From Eucalyptus grandis (taxonomy: Eukaryota > Streptophyta > Magnoliopsida > Myrtales > Myrtaceae), in the NCBI RefSeq assembly GCF_016545825.1, contig NC_052618.1, forward strand, positions 50,356,331 to 50,420,330: a stretch of 64,000 bases of DNA. Reading direction: 5' to 3'. A program made the translations under genes and the position numbers. Positions 34,986 to 46,408 of this stretch are shown one piece after another (the stretch's first letter is position 1; every line of letters starts with the position of its first letter). The notes beneath the pieces were generated by a model, which saw only the letters and a program-made list of their open reading frames with translations, was not told the origin of the DNA and searched no databases.

Positions 34986-37951
34986 GACCGGAGATAGGTT
35001 GACTTGACTGAGATGTGTAATTAGAGTGTGGGTGATTTCATCTAATTGCAAAATACTCGTCGATTGGCATTAGAATGATTTTTCTATCGTTTTGGTACCT
35101 GGTGCCCATAATTGATACCTCGAGATTTTCATGATAATCGAGAGTCGCCAATACAAGATAAATCGATTACGGGTTAATTGTACAAAAAATTCCTAAAAGT
35201 TACATAGTAGACTAGATCACGCTAAAAACGCGCCGGATTGAAATTAACTGCGAATTTGAACCCGATTTCAAAAATTGAAAGTTCTGTAGTGTCACGAGCT
35301 ATTTTAGGAACGTTGGCTCATCCTCTGAAGATTTTTCAGAGATTCCGAGATTTTTATGAAAATCGATACGGACGTTGCAGAAAATTAACGGAAATTGGAT
35401 AAACGCTAAATCGATGGAAATTTGACTTTCTGCCGCCTTTGAGTGTCGAGGACTGCAGAAATTATATAGGATTTTTCTTTATCAAAATTGACCTCAATTT
35501 GGGAATTGAGTGAAGAAATTGAACCCAAAATGTGAAATTCGGATCTATAAGGAGATAGCAATTTTTGGCTTTAAATTTGGTTTAATGGTGGAATTTACTT
35601 GTCAAAAAGTAAGTGGGGACATTAGGATATTAATGTGGGCTTTAGGCGGACCATCAATTAATGGAATAGATATCTCTCCTTGACTTTCTTTCCCCTTAGC
35701 TTCTCACACACGCTGGCCATCTACCCTGTTCCTCCTTCGATCGAACCCTCCTCTCCGTTGGTTTCAACTTTGCTTTCATTTTTCTCTCTTTCTTTTGATC
35801 AACCAACCCACGTCTCTGCCCCTCTTCCACTCACACTCTCTCTCGGCCACAGAAGCCACAAACTGAAGCCTTTCCCCACTGGATTCTCGAGTTGCCGTTG
35901 GCTGCCAAGTTTGGTCAACCAGTGGAGTCTCTCCACTGGTTTATTGACCCAGCAAAATCCACCGAAGCAGCTCGCCCTCTTCTCCACTTCGACTTATCCC
36001 CTCTGCCGCGTGTCTCCTGGTTGTCCGTCCAACGACCGTAAGCAGCTTCATCTTTGCCGCTTCGTTCTTCTTCAACATCGCTGCTTGAAGACTCCAACGA
36101 AGTAGCTGTCCACGAAGACTGAAACACCCCCAATCGACAGCTGCAACCCACACATCCCCAGCATCTCCTTCGTTCACTGCTCCTTCGTCCAGCATCGATC
36201 AACCGAAGCGGCACCTCCAGCGAATTTGGCCCAGCACGTTCATACGTCTTCAGCCCACATGATTTCAGCTCAGTTCGGTTCAACAAGGCCCGTTAACTCC
36301 AGTCCATTTGAGGCCCGTGTCAGCAGCCCAAGAGGTCAGCGAAGCCCTCAGTTTAGCCCATGCAGAATTCTAGCCAAACTTAGCCCAATTTACAATTGTA
36401 TCAGCAGGCCCAGCCCAACTTGGGTTTAGCCCAAAATCAAGAATAAACCTTAGCTTGGGCTGAGATTTATTGGGCCCATTTTAGGCCCGGCCCGAGAGTT
36501 TGTTGACGCTGCCGAAAATTAAGATTTCGACCGCCATCGTGCCGCCGTTGCAGTGAACCGGTTTCCGCAATTAACCGGTAAGTTTTTACTCTAAACTCTA
36601 CTTAGTAAGCTAATGACGTTTAATGGGTATTTAGATTTATTTTATTAGGAATTAGGTGGTTAGTTAGATTAAGTTAGAAATGTAATTATTTAATTGAGCA
36701 TCTTAGGTGGTTAGCATGGTTTAGCTAAGGCCTAAATAAATTATACTATTTATCTAAAAGAGTTCAAGAATTTTTTCGAGTCCTTATTGGTTATTAATTT
36801 AATGATTCTGGCCTAGGTTAGTATTTTTAGAATTTAAATTGATTTATTTAATGAATTTCAGTAATTATTTAATTATTAATTATTTTTCCAAAAATTAGGT
36901 CGGGATAGCAAGAATCGGAATTTCGTGCCGATTGCAATGGTGTGGTTAATTTCTACAATCAAGTGTTAAATTGTGAAAATTGAGTGCCGATTGGAAATTT
37001 GGTCAATTATTCTAAAATTTATGAATTTCGATGTTTATCAAGAAAATCCCGGATGTTGGGTTTTAAACACCGAAAATGGTTTTATATACTATATGAACCA
37101 ATGGGATTTTGAAAAGAATGTTATGAATTTTCCAATTTTAATCTAACTGTATACCCACACACGACTATTTTTACTGAGTGTTTTTAATACGGAGAAAATA
37201 GGCCGAGATCACTATTTTAATTGAGGCATTTGAACGCAATGCATGGTGATTGAGTGGTCGTGTGCTGACTAAGAGAAACTGTCCCCGAACCGTATTGGAT
37301 GGACGTTACCTTATACGGGATACCCACTTAGTGGGATTTGGGTCGCAGTAGATTATGGATCTATACTTCTTTGAGAAAGTCGTCTCTGAGAGAGACGTAA
37401 CCATGCTCAATGGGGCGAGAGGATGCCTGGCTACGCTAGTAGACCGTCGAACTTCTAGTAGGCCGTACCCTCGAGTGGGTGAAATTATCAATTGGAACGC
37501 ATGTTGAGTGAGATAGATGCGCCGGATTATTGGACAAAATTATGTGACATGGTATAGAACGTGTCATAACGATTTGGCTCTATAATCTAGACCCCTGTGA
37601 TTTATTGAGTTGAGTGATGCGATCCAATTGTTGTGTGTATCAATTCTATACCTAATGTATATGAATTATGCTAACTTGCAGGGAGGAACTGAAGCGAGGT
37701 AAATCTTCTATGTTGTATGCGTGATTGTGTGATTAGGACGCTCCTTAGCGTATTTCTCTCATAATTGGGGTTTAGAGCTTAGACTCGCTGAGATTATATC
37801 TCACCCCGTTGTGGAACAACATTTTCAGGGTCGTCGAGTGGAGGACCTGGAGCTGAGAGAAGGTCATCGGAAGCATAGGTCAGTTAGGATTGCTTCTCTT
37901 TGGAAGGCCAGTCTTTTGTAGTCTTTTGGCCATAGACTTTTGTACATGCCT

Positions 37952-39067
37952 CAGGCCCTGTTTGGCCAAGATTACAAGGGCTTTCATCCCGAAAGCCCAT
38001 TGGGAAAAATTTCAGCCGTTTGGTTCAAAGATTTGGAGGTATACTTGGGGAATGCTAGCATTTGGAATGCTGTGGAATGTTGGTGGGGGGTTTAATGAAT
38101 TTTTTTTCTTCCAATATTGCCCTCACTGATAATTTAGTTTTCCTGTTTTACCCTAAAAAACAATTGTTCATTGTCTTCCTTGTCTTCCTTGTTTGTTCAG
38201 ATCGAAGCTCAGCTGGCGGAGCTCAACCGGTTGGAGCTGGTCACCCACGCACTGTTGTCACCACACACCGCCATTGCCACGCACCACTGTCGTGTGGGTC
38301 GTGGCCTTAGGTGGCGTCGCCCGGTCGCGCGACCCACGTGACGGGTTGAGCGGTGCTTAGTCGGTCGATCCGGCCGCCACGCACGCCGTCGTGTGGGTCG
38401 CGGCCTCAGGCGGTGTTGCGCGACCCATGTGACGGGCTAAGCAATGCTCAGCCGGCCAAATCCGGTTGCCACGCACCGTTGTCGCGTGGGTCGCGGCCTC
38501 AGGCGGCGTCTCGTGACCCACGTGACGGACTAAGCGGTGCTTAGCCGGCTAGATCTAGTTGCCACGCATCGTCAGTGCGTGGGTCGCGTGGCCCCAGGCG
38601 ATTTCGCTTTGAGGCTGCGTAACCCATGCGACAGCGGTGCGAGGGTCGCGCTGCCCTAGGTGGCGTTGCCCTAAGGGCGTGCGACCCACAGGACGGCGGT
38701 GCATGGGTCGCGCAACCCAGGCGACGCCGCCTGAGGCCGCGACCCACGCGACGGCGGTGCGTGGGTTGTGTGACCTTTCGCCTCCTCACCACCACTGCTA
38801 CCAGCCGCCTCCCCCACCACAGCCACCAGCCACCTCCCCCACCATCTCCAATTGCCTCCCACTCGTTCCCCTTCTCTGCGTCAACATCTCCTCCTCCCTT
38901 TTCCTTTTCTTTTTTTTTCTTTTTCTTTTCACCTCAAAGTTACTTTGCAAAATGTTGCACCAAAATAAGAGTTCTCAAACACTTCAGCATTCATCAAATG
39001 CCCATTCTTCTAAAGATACTTGGGGAAATGCAAAACCATTTCCCCAAAGTTGAACCAAACTGGCCTC
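37952..39067. mobile_element. hAT-like non-autonomous TIR element with minisatellite core
   Basis: Left end CAGGCCCTGTTTGGCC and right end, reverse-complemented, GAGGCCAGTTTGGTT resemble plant hAT-type termini. The interior holds a GC-rich tandem repeat (38277-38800) and a CT-rich patch (38880-38935). No transposase and no clear 8-bp duplication were found. It interrupts the solo LTR, since both sides match the inverted relative. Confidence 0.55.
38277..38800. repeat. GC-rich minisatellite, period about 93-99 bp
   Basis: Repeated block: CACGCACC, GTCGTGTGGGTCGCGGCC, TCAGGCGGCGT, CGACCCACGTGACGG, CTAAGCGGTGCTTAGCCGG. GTGGGTC recurs with end positions 38300, 38399, 38492 and 38585, then decays into shorter units up to about 38800. 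Confidence 0.88.
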
Positions 39068-39653
39068 GGTGTATATATAAAAGCATGTTTGTTGTGAATC
39101 TATTGTCCTGATTTTCTATCACGAGATAATTATTATCATGGGATTTATAATCTGCTTTCACATGTGCAATAAAATAAAAAAGGGTCGGCGACTAGTCTTG
39201 GAAAGTCGCAAAATTTTATCGACTAAAGAGGGATGGGCATGCGCTCGGGGTTTGGGGCGTGACATTACTTGTCTATATAAGACTTGCAACCAAATAAAAT
39301 TTTAAGAAATGTTAAAGTAGGTGTATGATTGTTTTTTCTTCTTGAAGATTAGAACATGACCCCACCATAAAAATGGAACAAGACTTATTGGAGATCTCAA
39401 ATCTCTTTCCTTCATGATTATGTATCCTCCAATATTTATGCGATATATGCTGTAGTTGCGGACAACTGCGTAAGTCAATAATTCTAATTATATCTCTTAT
39501 ACAATATTAAAATCTAAATCTTTTCTATTCTATAACTACCTTCCTAAAGAAAAATCAACTATCGAGATATCTTTATTTTTTGGCATGCACAATTTCGCTA
39601 GAATAGTTCTACCAATAATTCCTTTCCATATTAATTATTTTATACTTCATAAC

Positions 39654-39662
39654 AAAATACTT
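39654..39662 (+). repeat. Target-site duplication, left
   Basis: AAAATACTT, repeated at 40752-40760. It is single-copy at the paralogous empty site 61505-61513. Confidence 0.93.
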
Positions 39663-40751
39663 GGCAAAAGAACGCTTCAAGTGCCAAAAATTGGCATAAA
39701 GGGACACTTAAGTGCCAAAAGTTATGAAAGGTATACTCAAATGCCACATTCGAAGAAAAACGGATCACTTAAGTGCCACTCGGCCAAAGTCCAGTCAAAG
39801 GCTGACGTGGCATTTTTCCGACGAATTTTTGGCGAAGTGAACCCAAAACGACGCTTAGTATGTTTTTTTGCACGACGTGGCCAAATAATGCAAAAAACGA
39901 CGTCGCTTTGGGTTGACGTGGTAAAAAAATAATATAAAAATTAAATAAATTAAATTTAAAATTAAATTTAGTTAAAATAATAAAAAATAATAATTTTAAA
40001 ATTAAATTTAGTTTAAATATTAAAAATTAATTTTAAAATTAAAAAATTTAAAAAATTAATAAAAAGAAGGGTGGGGGCGGTGGTTGAGGGCGGCCTCGGC
40101 CACCACTCGCCTCCCGCCTTCCGGCGACGGAGGGGGAGGGTCGGCGAGGGTTGGCGGCCCTCGCTCGATCGAGCCAAGGGTTGCCGCTCGTTAGGGGTCG
40201 CTCGACTAGTGGCAGCCCTTGGCCCGCCTAACAAGTGGGGCCGCCGACCCTCGTCGGGTCGGCCAGGGGTCATCGGCTGACCCTCCCTCCTTTGTCGCCG
40301 GCCCTTCCTGAAGAACGGCGAGGAGGCGGTGGTGGTGGCCGAGGGCCGCCTCGCCCATCGCCCTTTTTTTTTTTTTATTAATTTTTTTAATTTTTTTTAA
40401 TTTTAAAATTATTATTTTTAATATTTTAACTAAATTTAATTTTTAATTTATTAATTTTAAATATTTTAACTAAATCTAATTTTAAATTAAATTTATTTAA
40501 TTTTTATATTATTTTTGTGTCACATCAACCCAAAATGGCGCCGTTTTTGCATTATTTGGCCACGTCAGTGTGCGAAACGGCGTCGTTTTGAGCTCGATTC
40601 GTTGGAAAAATGCAACGTCAGCATTTTGGCCGGATTAGCACTCAAGTGACCAATTTTGCTTTGATTTTGGTACTTAAGTGTACCTTTCGTAATTTTTGAC
40701 ACTTGAGTGTCCCTTCGTGCCAACTTTTGGCACTCAGGGTTCGCATCCCCA
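39663..40751. mobile_element. Mutator-like (MULE) non-autonomous element, 1.09 kb
   Basis: Long inverted repeats: left CAAGTGCCAAAAATTGGC and AAAGGGACACTTAAGTGCC, matched at the right end after reverse complementing (GAGTGCCAAAAGTTGGC, GAAGGGACACTCAAGTG). The arms run on through AAACGACG and A/T-rich tracts for about 400 bp each side. The core (40072-40360) is GC-rich. It has a 9-bp duplication AAAATACTT on both sides, the Mutator hallmark. The same locus in the C-D cassette is empty. No transposase frame is present. Confidence 0.93.
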
Positions 40752-40760
40752 AAATACTTC
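40752..40760 (+). repeat. Target-site duplication, right
   Basis: AAAATACTT, matching 39654-39662. An adjacent shared C could make it 10 bp. Confidence 0.93.
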
Positions 40761-41218
40761 ACTAAAGCCATTACCACCTTTTCGCACACATGCAACACCT
40801 GTCCATGTTTTACTAGTATATACATAATATGACTTATAAGACCACCTGGCATTCGAATGTTATTTTAGCCCTCGTCGATGAGCATAAAATCAATTCTAGC
40901 TAGCGTGATTTATTGAGTGCAACGAGCTACCAAGTAAGCCTCAGTACAAGTAGATAGTATGTGTTGCGAGTATATGAGAAGGAGACAAGTCATGATAACA
41001 AGATCATCAGAAAAAGAGAAGCAAAACCATCGTCAGAGGGAGTTGCGTTAAATGACAACTCCCCCAGACGATGATGACGGAGAGACTAGCAACTCACGAG
41101 ATAGAGTTGCTCTTAGGGATAACCAGAGCAGATCTAGGACCGCAACAAGCAGAGGACGATGATGCTACCTCTTGAAAAGCAACAGTTGTGGCTTCTCTTG
41201 AGGATGAAGATCGGTGGG

Positions 41219-41602
41219 ACCAACCGTCAGGAGAAGCAAATACAACGGGTACACTAATCAGTAAGATTAATGAAGTATCAATTGTTGCTTTGTCTGGTTC
41301 AATAATACCGCTTATCCTAGTGAAATATACGGACCTACTGGGCTAGAAGCTTCTCAAGCTCAGGCATTTACTTTTCTAATTAGAGATAATGTTGAACCAA
41401 AAGATCCCGATTCAAGATAAATTCATGAGGAAGTGGGATCTCAATATTTTTTTTTTTAATATTTGAAATTGAAATAGCAATTTCCTTCCTAGCCCCTTCT
41501 CATCAATGGACTCCTGACGTATACGAAAGAGTGCGGTTAGGTCCGGGTGGGGAAGTTATAGACACCTTTCCATATTTTGTATTTGGAGTACTTTACTTAA
41601 TT
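41219..41602 (+). pseudogene. Plastid DNA patchwork: psbC and ndhB fragments (NUPT)
   Basis: Translation gives [20 protein letters not shown] and [14 protein letters not shown] near 41270-41385, the CP43 (psbC) loop sequence. Then APSHQWTPDVYERVR near 41486-41535 is the ndhB stretch, and GGEVIDTFPYFVFGVL near 41548-41592 is an earlier part of psbC. The order psbC-late, ndhB, psbC-early is not plastid gene order. The block is missing at the paralogous site, where GATCGGTGGG joins CGAAAAACAAAG directly (about 62735-62745). Unidentified bases fill the gaps between pieces. Confidence 0.85.
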
Positions 41603-41646
41603 GCGAAAAACAAAGACTTGGAACAACGGAGAAGGGTGGTGGTCTA

Positions 41647-41889
41647 AGAGTGCGTTTGTTTCATGGAAAATAAGTGAATTGGAAAACACTTTTTCGAAAA
41701 ATGATTATTTATATTGATTAAAAAATTAGTCAATAGAAATTTTTTTATTATCGTTAATAATCTATGCCTAATTATTTTCGTGGGTGATATTAAAATTTTC
41801 CATTCATTGATTTTTATAAATGATAGAAGCGATTATTTTTTGAAAAAAGCTTTCTAAATAATTCATTTTCTGTGAAACGAACGGACTCT
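41647..41889. mobile_element. Short TIR element (MITE), B-side copy
   Basis: Left AGAGTGCGTTTGTTTCATGG, right reverse-complemented AGAGTCCGTTCGTTTCACAG, continuing as GAAAATAAGTGAATT / GAAAATGAATTATTT. The interior is AT-rich. Shared with 62789-63022, so older than the duplication. Confidence 0.75.
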
Positions 41890-42148
41890 GCTAGAGTAAA
41901 AAAGTTGATGGCAGATATAGTGGCTATGACATTATGTAGATGTTCTAGGCACTTCAAAAGAGTGGGAGAGAGAAAATACTAAAAAACATCTTTACTCAAT
42001 AACTTTATTTTTTGGTCGGTTACTCAGTAACTTGATAAAAGAGTACATCGATTGTTCTATTTATACATTATGAAATCACTTGCAAAATTTTAATGTCTTA
42101 TTTATGACCACCCATACAATAACTTGATAAAAGAGCACATTGAACACT

Positions 42149-45100
42149 TCAACAGAAATTGCCAGGGATCTGAGATGGCACTTTGTAGAGGTCCTCAGGA
42201 GATGAATGAAATTCCAGGGCAAACGGTCCTTGAGAGTAACCAGGATGATGACTGCTTTTGCCAGCACTACAACGGGACGAAACATCCTGCCTCGCCGAGC
42301 TCTTTGCCACGGTCGGATCCAAGATTTTTGCAATGATATGACTCTCTAGCCCCAGACAATCTAATTTTCTCTTCTCTGTGACATTGTAGCAGTGCGATGT
42401 TGAAGCCCTGGAGTAATTACATTCGGGAGTCACTTCAGGTCTATCCAAATAACGATGCGGTTCGGTTTCAGCTACCATAGAGATGCAAAATGATGGATGT
42501 GCCATTAGAGAAATAGAAACACTTTCCTATGAAAGTTTAAGAAGGCCAAAAAGAAAAAAGATAGAAGTGAAATAACATCACAATACCTTGGTTTAGCACT
42601 GTGTAATCTGGATGATGAAGAAGCGGGTTCAGGCCAATTAACGGCTTTATAGGTAAGTTGGTGAGGGCTCTCGAAGGAGCGATGCTGGGTAGGGAATCAA
42701 GCGGCACCCATTGATTCTTGCTATGGTAAGCTTGCCTTCTTAAGTTCTGCACCAGAATCTGTCGATGGATCAGCAGGTTTGATTGAATCCAAAATCAAAC
42801 AACTAATTACGAATTTTCAGAAAAGTGTTTGTGTTATACATTCTGCCAGGTAAACGAACTAGTCCAATGAATACAGGCCCTTCTATAGTTCCAGATAGAT
42901 TGACACTCAGGTATTCGACAGTAAAGTTTCAGGTTCTGATTTATGTACCTTCTGAGAGTGGGTCAGTTTGTCTACAGACTGGTAAGTTTGGCCGTCAAGT
43001 GTTGCTTGAGTAACTTTCATTACCGAATTGAACAGTATGCTGGCCTTGTTCAAATCTTGGTAGTAAGCGTACATCTTGTTATCTGAGATGGCGTGTCTGA
43101 CAATCTTCTCCCATGTCCGATTGGTGATCCTAGTGCCAAGTATCTGAGATGACATCTTGGTAGTTAATAATGCTTAGAATGACATGTAAAGAACAAGATT
43201 AGCATGGCTCAAAGAAAAATGGAGGTTACGTTTCTCAGAGAGGATGCATCGACTTCGTGCAACTGGAGGAAATCTTGAACAGTGTTGATTCTTCTTGAAC
43301 TCATGCACTTATGTAGAGGGCCGTGTTTAGCTATTTTCTGCAAACGCCATACTTCATCACTCAGAGATGGAGGGTGGTGCTTCTTGTTCACTGCGCTTAG
43401 AAAAAACTTGTCAATCTTTAAGTCTTTTTAAGGTCCACAGATAGAATCAGGAATTAATGGTCAAAAATCAAAATGCTATTGTCTAATGAATGGCATCGAA
43501 ACCAGGGCATTGCAAACTTACACTCTGCTCGATGATCTTTAACAACAAAAGTTTCACTTCTTGCTTCCCTTATTTTTATTTCTGCAGAAACCTTTTTAAC
43601 AACTCGAGCTCCTAACCTAAATTTCCGACTTCTCATCCAGCTCGAGCTGTCGGTTATGATTAAATTACGGAGGGAACCAATTCCTCCTTGCAAGGTCACA
43701 TTCAGCACCCCAGTTATCAATGGCCTTTTCCCTTCCCTTTCATGAACGATATTGCAATTGAATTCCTTCTCAGTCCAATCCTCTCCCTTGCCCGACCCGA
43801 AATCGCCATCAAGGATGACAATTTCGAGCTTTATGGAAGATAGAGGGCCACTTGCCCTCTCATTGGTCCTGCAATCTACTACTTCGATCCTCAGAGGAGT
43901 ACCATCCTCAGCTTCTATCTGACTGTCAGTGAAGATGGTTGTCGGCAATTTGGTAACGAACTGCAGTCGCAAACTGCTTTCTTCAGAAGTTCCAACAGGA
44001 TTAGACGGTGCTCTGTGATATAGACTAGAAATACATAAGTTCTCCTGTGCATTGGGACTGTTGAAGTGTCGATATGATGTCGGAAAAGAACTTATCTTGT
44101 ACTTGAAACCAGAGTAGTGTGTCTAGTATGAAAATGCTAATACGAAACAAGATCAATAGGGCCTCGTTTGATTGGGAGCCAACCTTGGAGGTTGATGCAG
44201 AACTACAAGGAACACTGACCTTAACGGTGGATCATGAAAGCTGGAGATCACACGTTCCACTTCCTCACTAACCTGTTTGATGCAGAATGTAAATCAGATT
44301 CAAAGCGACATTAATACGATAGTTTCGACCTGTTTAGCATCACGCTCAAAAAAGGCGATTTCATTGGACTACGTGCAGGACAAATCTTACGTTCCTAGCG
44401 TGCGATGCTTACAAATACAAAGGACTTCTGCATAGCATACCAATCTAAATAAATAACTAGAAATAGGAAGTATTCATTTGATCGTTCGATAAAAAGATTC
44501 ATAAAAAAAGAGGTGAGGATCAATAAATATTTCCTTTTTATTTGGATTTTAGTGATGAGAACAGGATTCACAGATCTTTACACCAAAATGAACCCAACAA
44601 ACAAATCACTTCAGAAACAAATAATATAAAAAAATGGAGCATAGCAGGACGTCATGAAGTATCTTTCATAAGAAACAAGACACGGACAGGATCCTCTACA
44701 TCTTTGTGATGAAAAAGTTCCTTCGCCTGAACCATATAATTTGGTGATTACAATGGAAGTGACCTAGATTAAAATGTTCACTTTGCCGACCAAACATCTA
44801 AATCACCACATAGAAAACAATCTTCTCTTTAAAAATCCGAACTACATCCACGACATGCCAACTGAAAATCACTAAGCCAGGTGATATGAATTGTAAAATC
44901 CTATTAGAAAAACCGATGAGTCACACACTAAGCATAACAGTTGTATGAAATTATTAATCAAATTGTGAAGAACCGGACTTGAGTCCTTCTCAAGCAACAC
45001 AGCTAGAGACTGAGAGGCATAGCATACCACTTTCCGAAAGAGAGGCTCGATAAAAGATGCAAATTCACCCGGCAACAGTCCACCGTTCATATTTCTCCAA

Positions 45101-45275
45101 TGACTGCAAAGTAATCAAGAATCTGAATCAGGTCTGTTATCATAATGCCCACTCAGAGACACTACTATTGGAATACAATGGTCCTATTAAAGTAATTCTA
45201 CTTAATGTTAATCCTTCTGTTTGATCCTCGAGCCGAAGATCCGGAACCACCCTCCTGAAGTTGCCTTTTCGCCAT
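42149..45275 (-). CDS. CBP60: CBP60 gene B, lacking the C-terminal calmodulin-binding region
   Basis: Eight minus-strand exons at the same positions as gene A: 45202-45275, 45028-45103, 44220-44272, 43522-44012, 43230-43390, 42949-43143, 42587-42758 and 42149-42471. They encode 514 aa with an open frame. Family signatures: FIEPLFRKV joined to VSEEVERV; LRLQFVTKLPTTIFTDSQ; RKFRLGARVVKKVSAEIKI; FVVKDHRAE; KHHPPSLSDEVWRLQKIAKHG; YAYYQDL; ATLDGQTYQSVDKL. Exon 6 is four codons shorter than in A. The last exon follows A up to VPSQIPGN, then reads FC and stops in sequence unrelated to A, so the basic WCKIRAVVKW-type helix is absent. It may still bind DNA through the core but probably lacks C-terminal calmodulin control (inference). 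Confidence 0.86.
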
Positions 45276-46335
45276 CTCCTGAGAATAAACACCACTTCAA
45301 ATTTAAGTCTAGAGTTTCCAAACTTGCAGTATTTATAAATACAGCAACCGGCACTACTAAACCAGCAAAAAACACATGGGGAGTGAAGATTGGCTCACCA
45401 CAGAAATGGATGGTTCAAAAGAGCTTCAACTTTGAAACCACTAACAATCAACATGGCATTGACACGAGTAATGGATAGTTCTATTTATCTTCGAAAAAGA
45501 TTCACAACCAAACAAAAATAGTTCAGGTTTTCTAACTTAATTTTCGCACGCTTGGTAACAGCATTTTGACAATTCCAAACGCCATCGACTCGCTTTTGGA
45601 CCCAAGAAAAGATTGGGCGGAAATTACCCAGTAAAGACCAAGATTGACTAACTGGGTCAATACCGTGTCAAGTGATTGACAAGTACATTAATCGCATAAT
45701 CTAGAAGACAAGCGAATTTTCCATTCTTAGCGTTTTCTCCCTGTGGGATTTGAGAGAGAGCGAACAGTGACACACGGGGGAACCGATGTGAACCTGTGGA
45801 GACGACAGATGATATTATAATATTCGGGTTTCTAGATTTCGTCAAATGAAGTGGCTAATAAAATTCGACCCAAAAAAAGTGGCTAACAATAAAAAAAGAT
45901 CACTTTATTTAAAGCAAAGAGACATGGTCGGGAGAAAAAGGGGAAGAAGAAAAGGGAGCGTGATTGCAAACATAGAGGAAAAGAAGAAGAGGAGAAAAGA
46001 AAAGAAACAAAAGGGAAAGGAATATAAGCCATAAAAACCTCGAATTTACTTTGTTTCGCAACCCTGATAAGGATTCAAATTCTTCGTTCATCTAGTTGGA
46101 GTAATTACAAATTCGAAGTTATGTGAAATTTGAAATGCAATATCCAATTTTAGAGTTGTTGAGTTTTGAAATTTCAGGATTCTTATTTATTAGGGCGTTG
46201 TGGAGCCATATGATTTGACATAAATTAATTTGAAGTAAAGGTTTAGCAGTAGTGAAATTTTTAAAATTTTGTGGATAGCTTTAAATATTTGCTTTGAACG
46301 AACAATTTATTGACTTGTGGGAATCATTTTAGTTA
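45276..46335. other. Upstream region of CBP60 gene B
   Basis: Distantly similar to the A/C upstream region for about 550 bases (inverted GGTAAAGACCAAGATTGA, GAGAGAGCGAA). It becomes AT- and GA-rich. A 71-bp block at 45888-45958 recurs at 49269-49340. No gene is seen. Confidence 0.5.
45888..45958 (+). repeat. Direct repeat, left copy
   Basis: Begins AATAAAAAAAGATCACTTTA and contains AAAGCAAAGAGACATGG. It matches 49269-49340 with a few mismatches. Confidence 0.85.
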
Positions 46336-46408
46336 GATCAGCCTCTTATCCCTAGAGTAACTTTTATCTGTTGAGCGACGGCCCTTCCACTCGGCACCGT
46401 CGGATCAC
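46336..46408 (-). pseudogene. Plastid-type 23S rRNA fragment, 73 bp
   Basis: The minus strand reads GATCCGACGGTGCCGAGTGG, AAGGGCCGTCGCTCAAC, GATAAAAGTTACTCTAGGGA and GGCTGATC. This is the conserved domain V region of bacterial-type 23S rRNA, with plastid rather than cytosolic character. No further rRNA sequence flanks it, so it is an inserted organellar scrap. Confidence 0.88.

Larger units (their letters stand above)
34544..39264 (+). mobile_element. Solo LTR of a Ty3/gypsy-like retrotransposon, 4.7 kb with nested insertions
   Basis: The block starts TGTGACATCCTGAAG and ends GGGGCGTGACA (TG...CA ends). It is flanked by TTGCT (34539-34543) and TTACT (39265-39269), a 5-bp duplication with one change. 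The paralogous locus lacks it: 61114 onward reads TTGCTTGTCTAG straight through. There are no gag-pol motifs and no terminal direct repeat, so it is read as a solo LTR rather than a whole element. Subtracting the nested SINE-like (34775-34985) and TIR element (37952-39067) leaves about 3.4 kb, long but known for Tekay/Del-type LTRs. A diverged inverted relative is at 46907-48785. Confidence 0.78.
40761..42148. other. Spacer between solo LTR/MULE and CBP60 gene B
   Basis: Colinear with 61514-63361 apart from insertions and deletions in each copy. It holds the plastid-derived patchwork (41219-41602) and a MITE (41647-41889). Near the B stop codon a block with AACTTGATAAAAGAG occurs twice about 92 bp apart (about 42030 and 42122). 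No gene of its own. Confidence 0.65.

Noticed and set aside
38626..39111. 161-codon frame in the GC-rich block
   Set aside because: Translation of a minisatellite plus CT-rich DNA inside a TIR element; not a gene.
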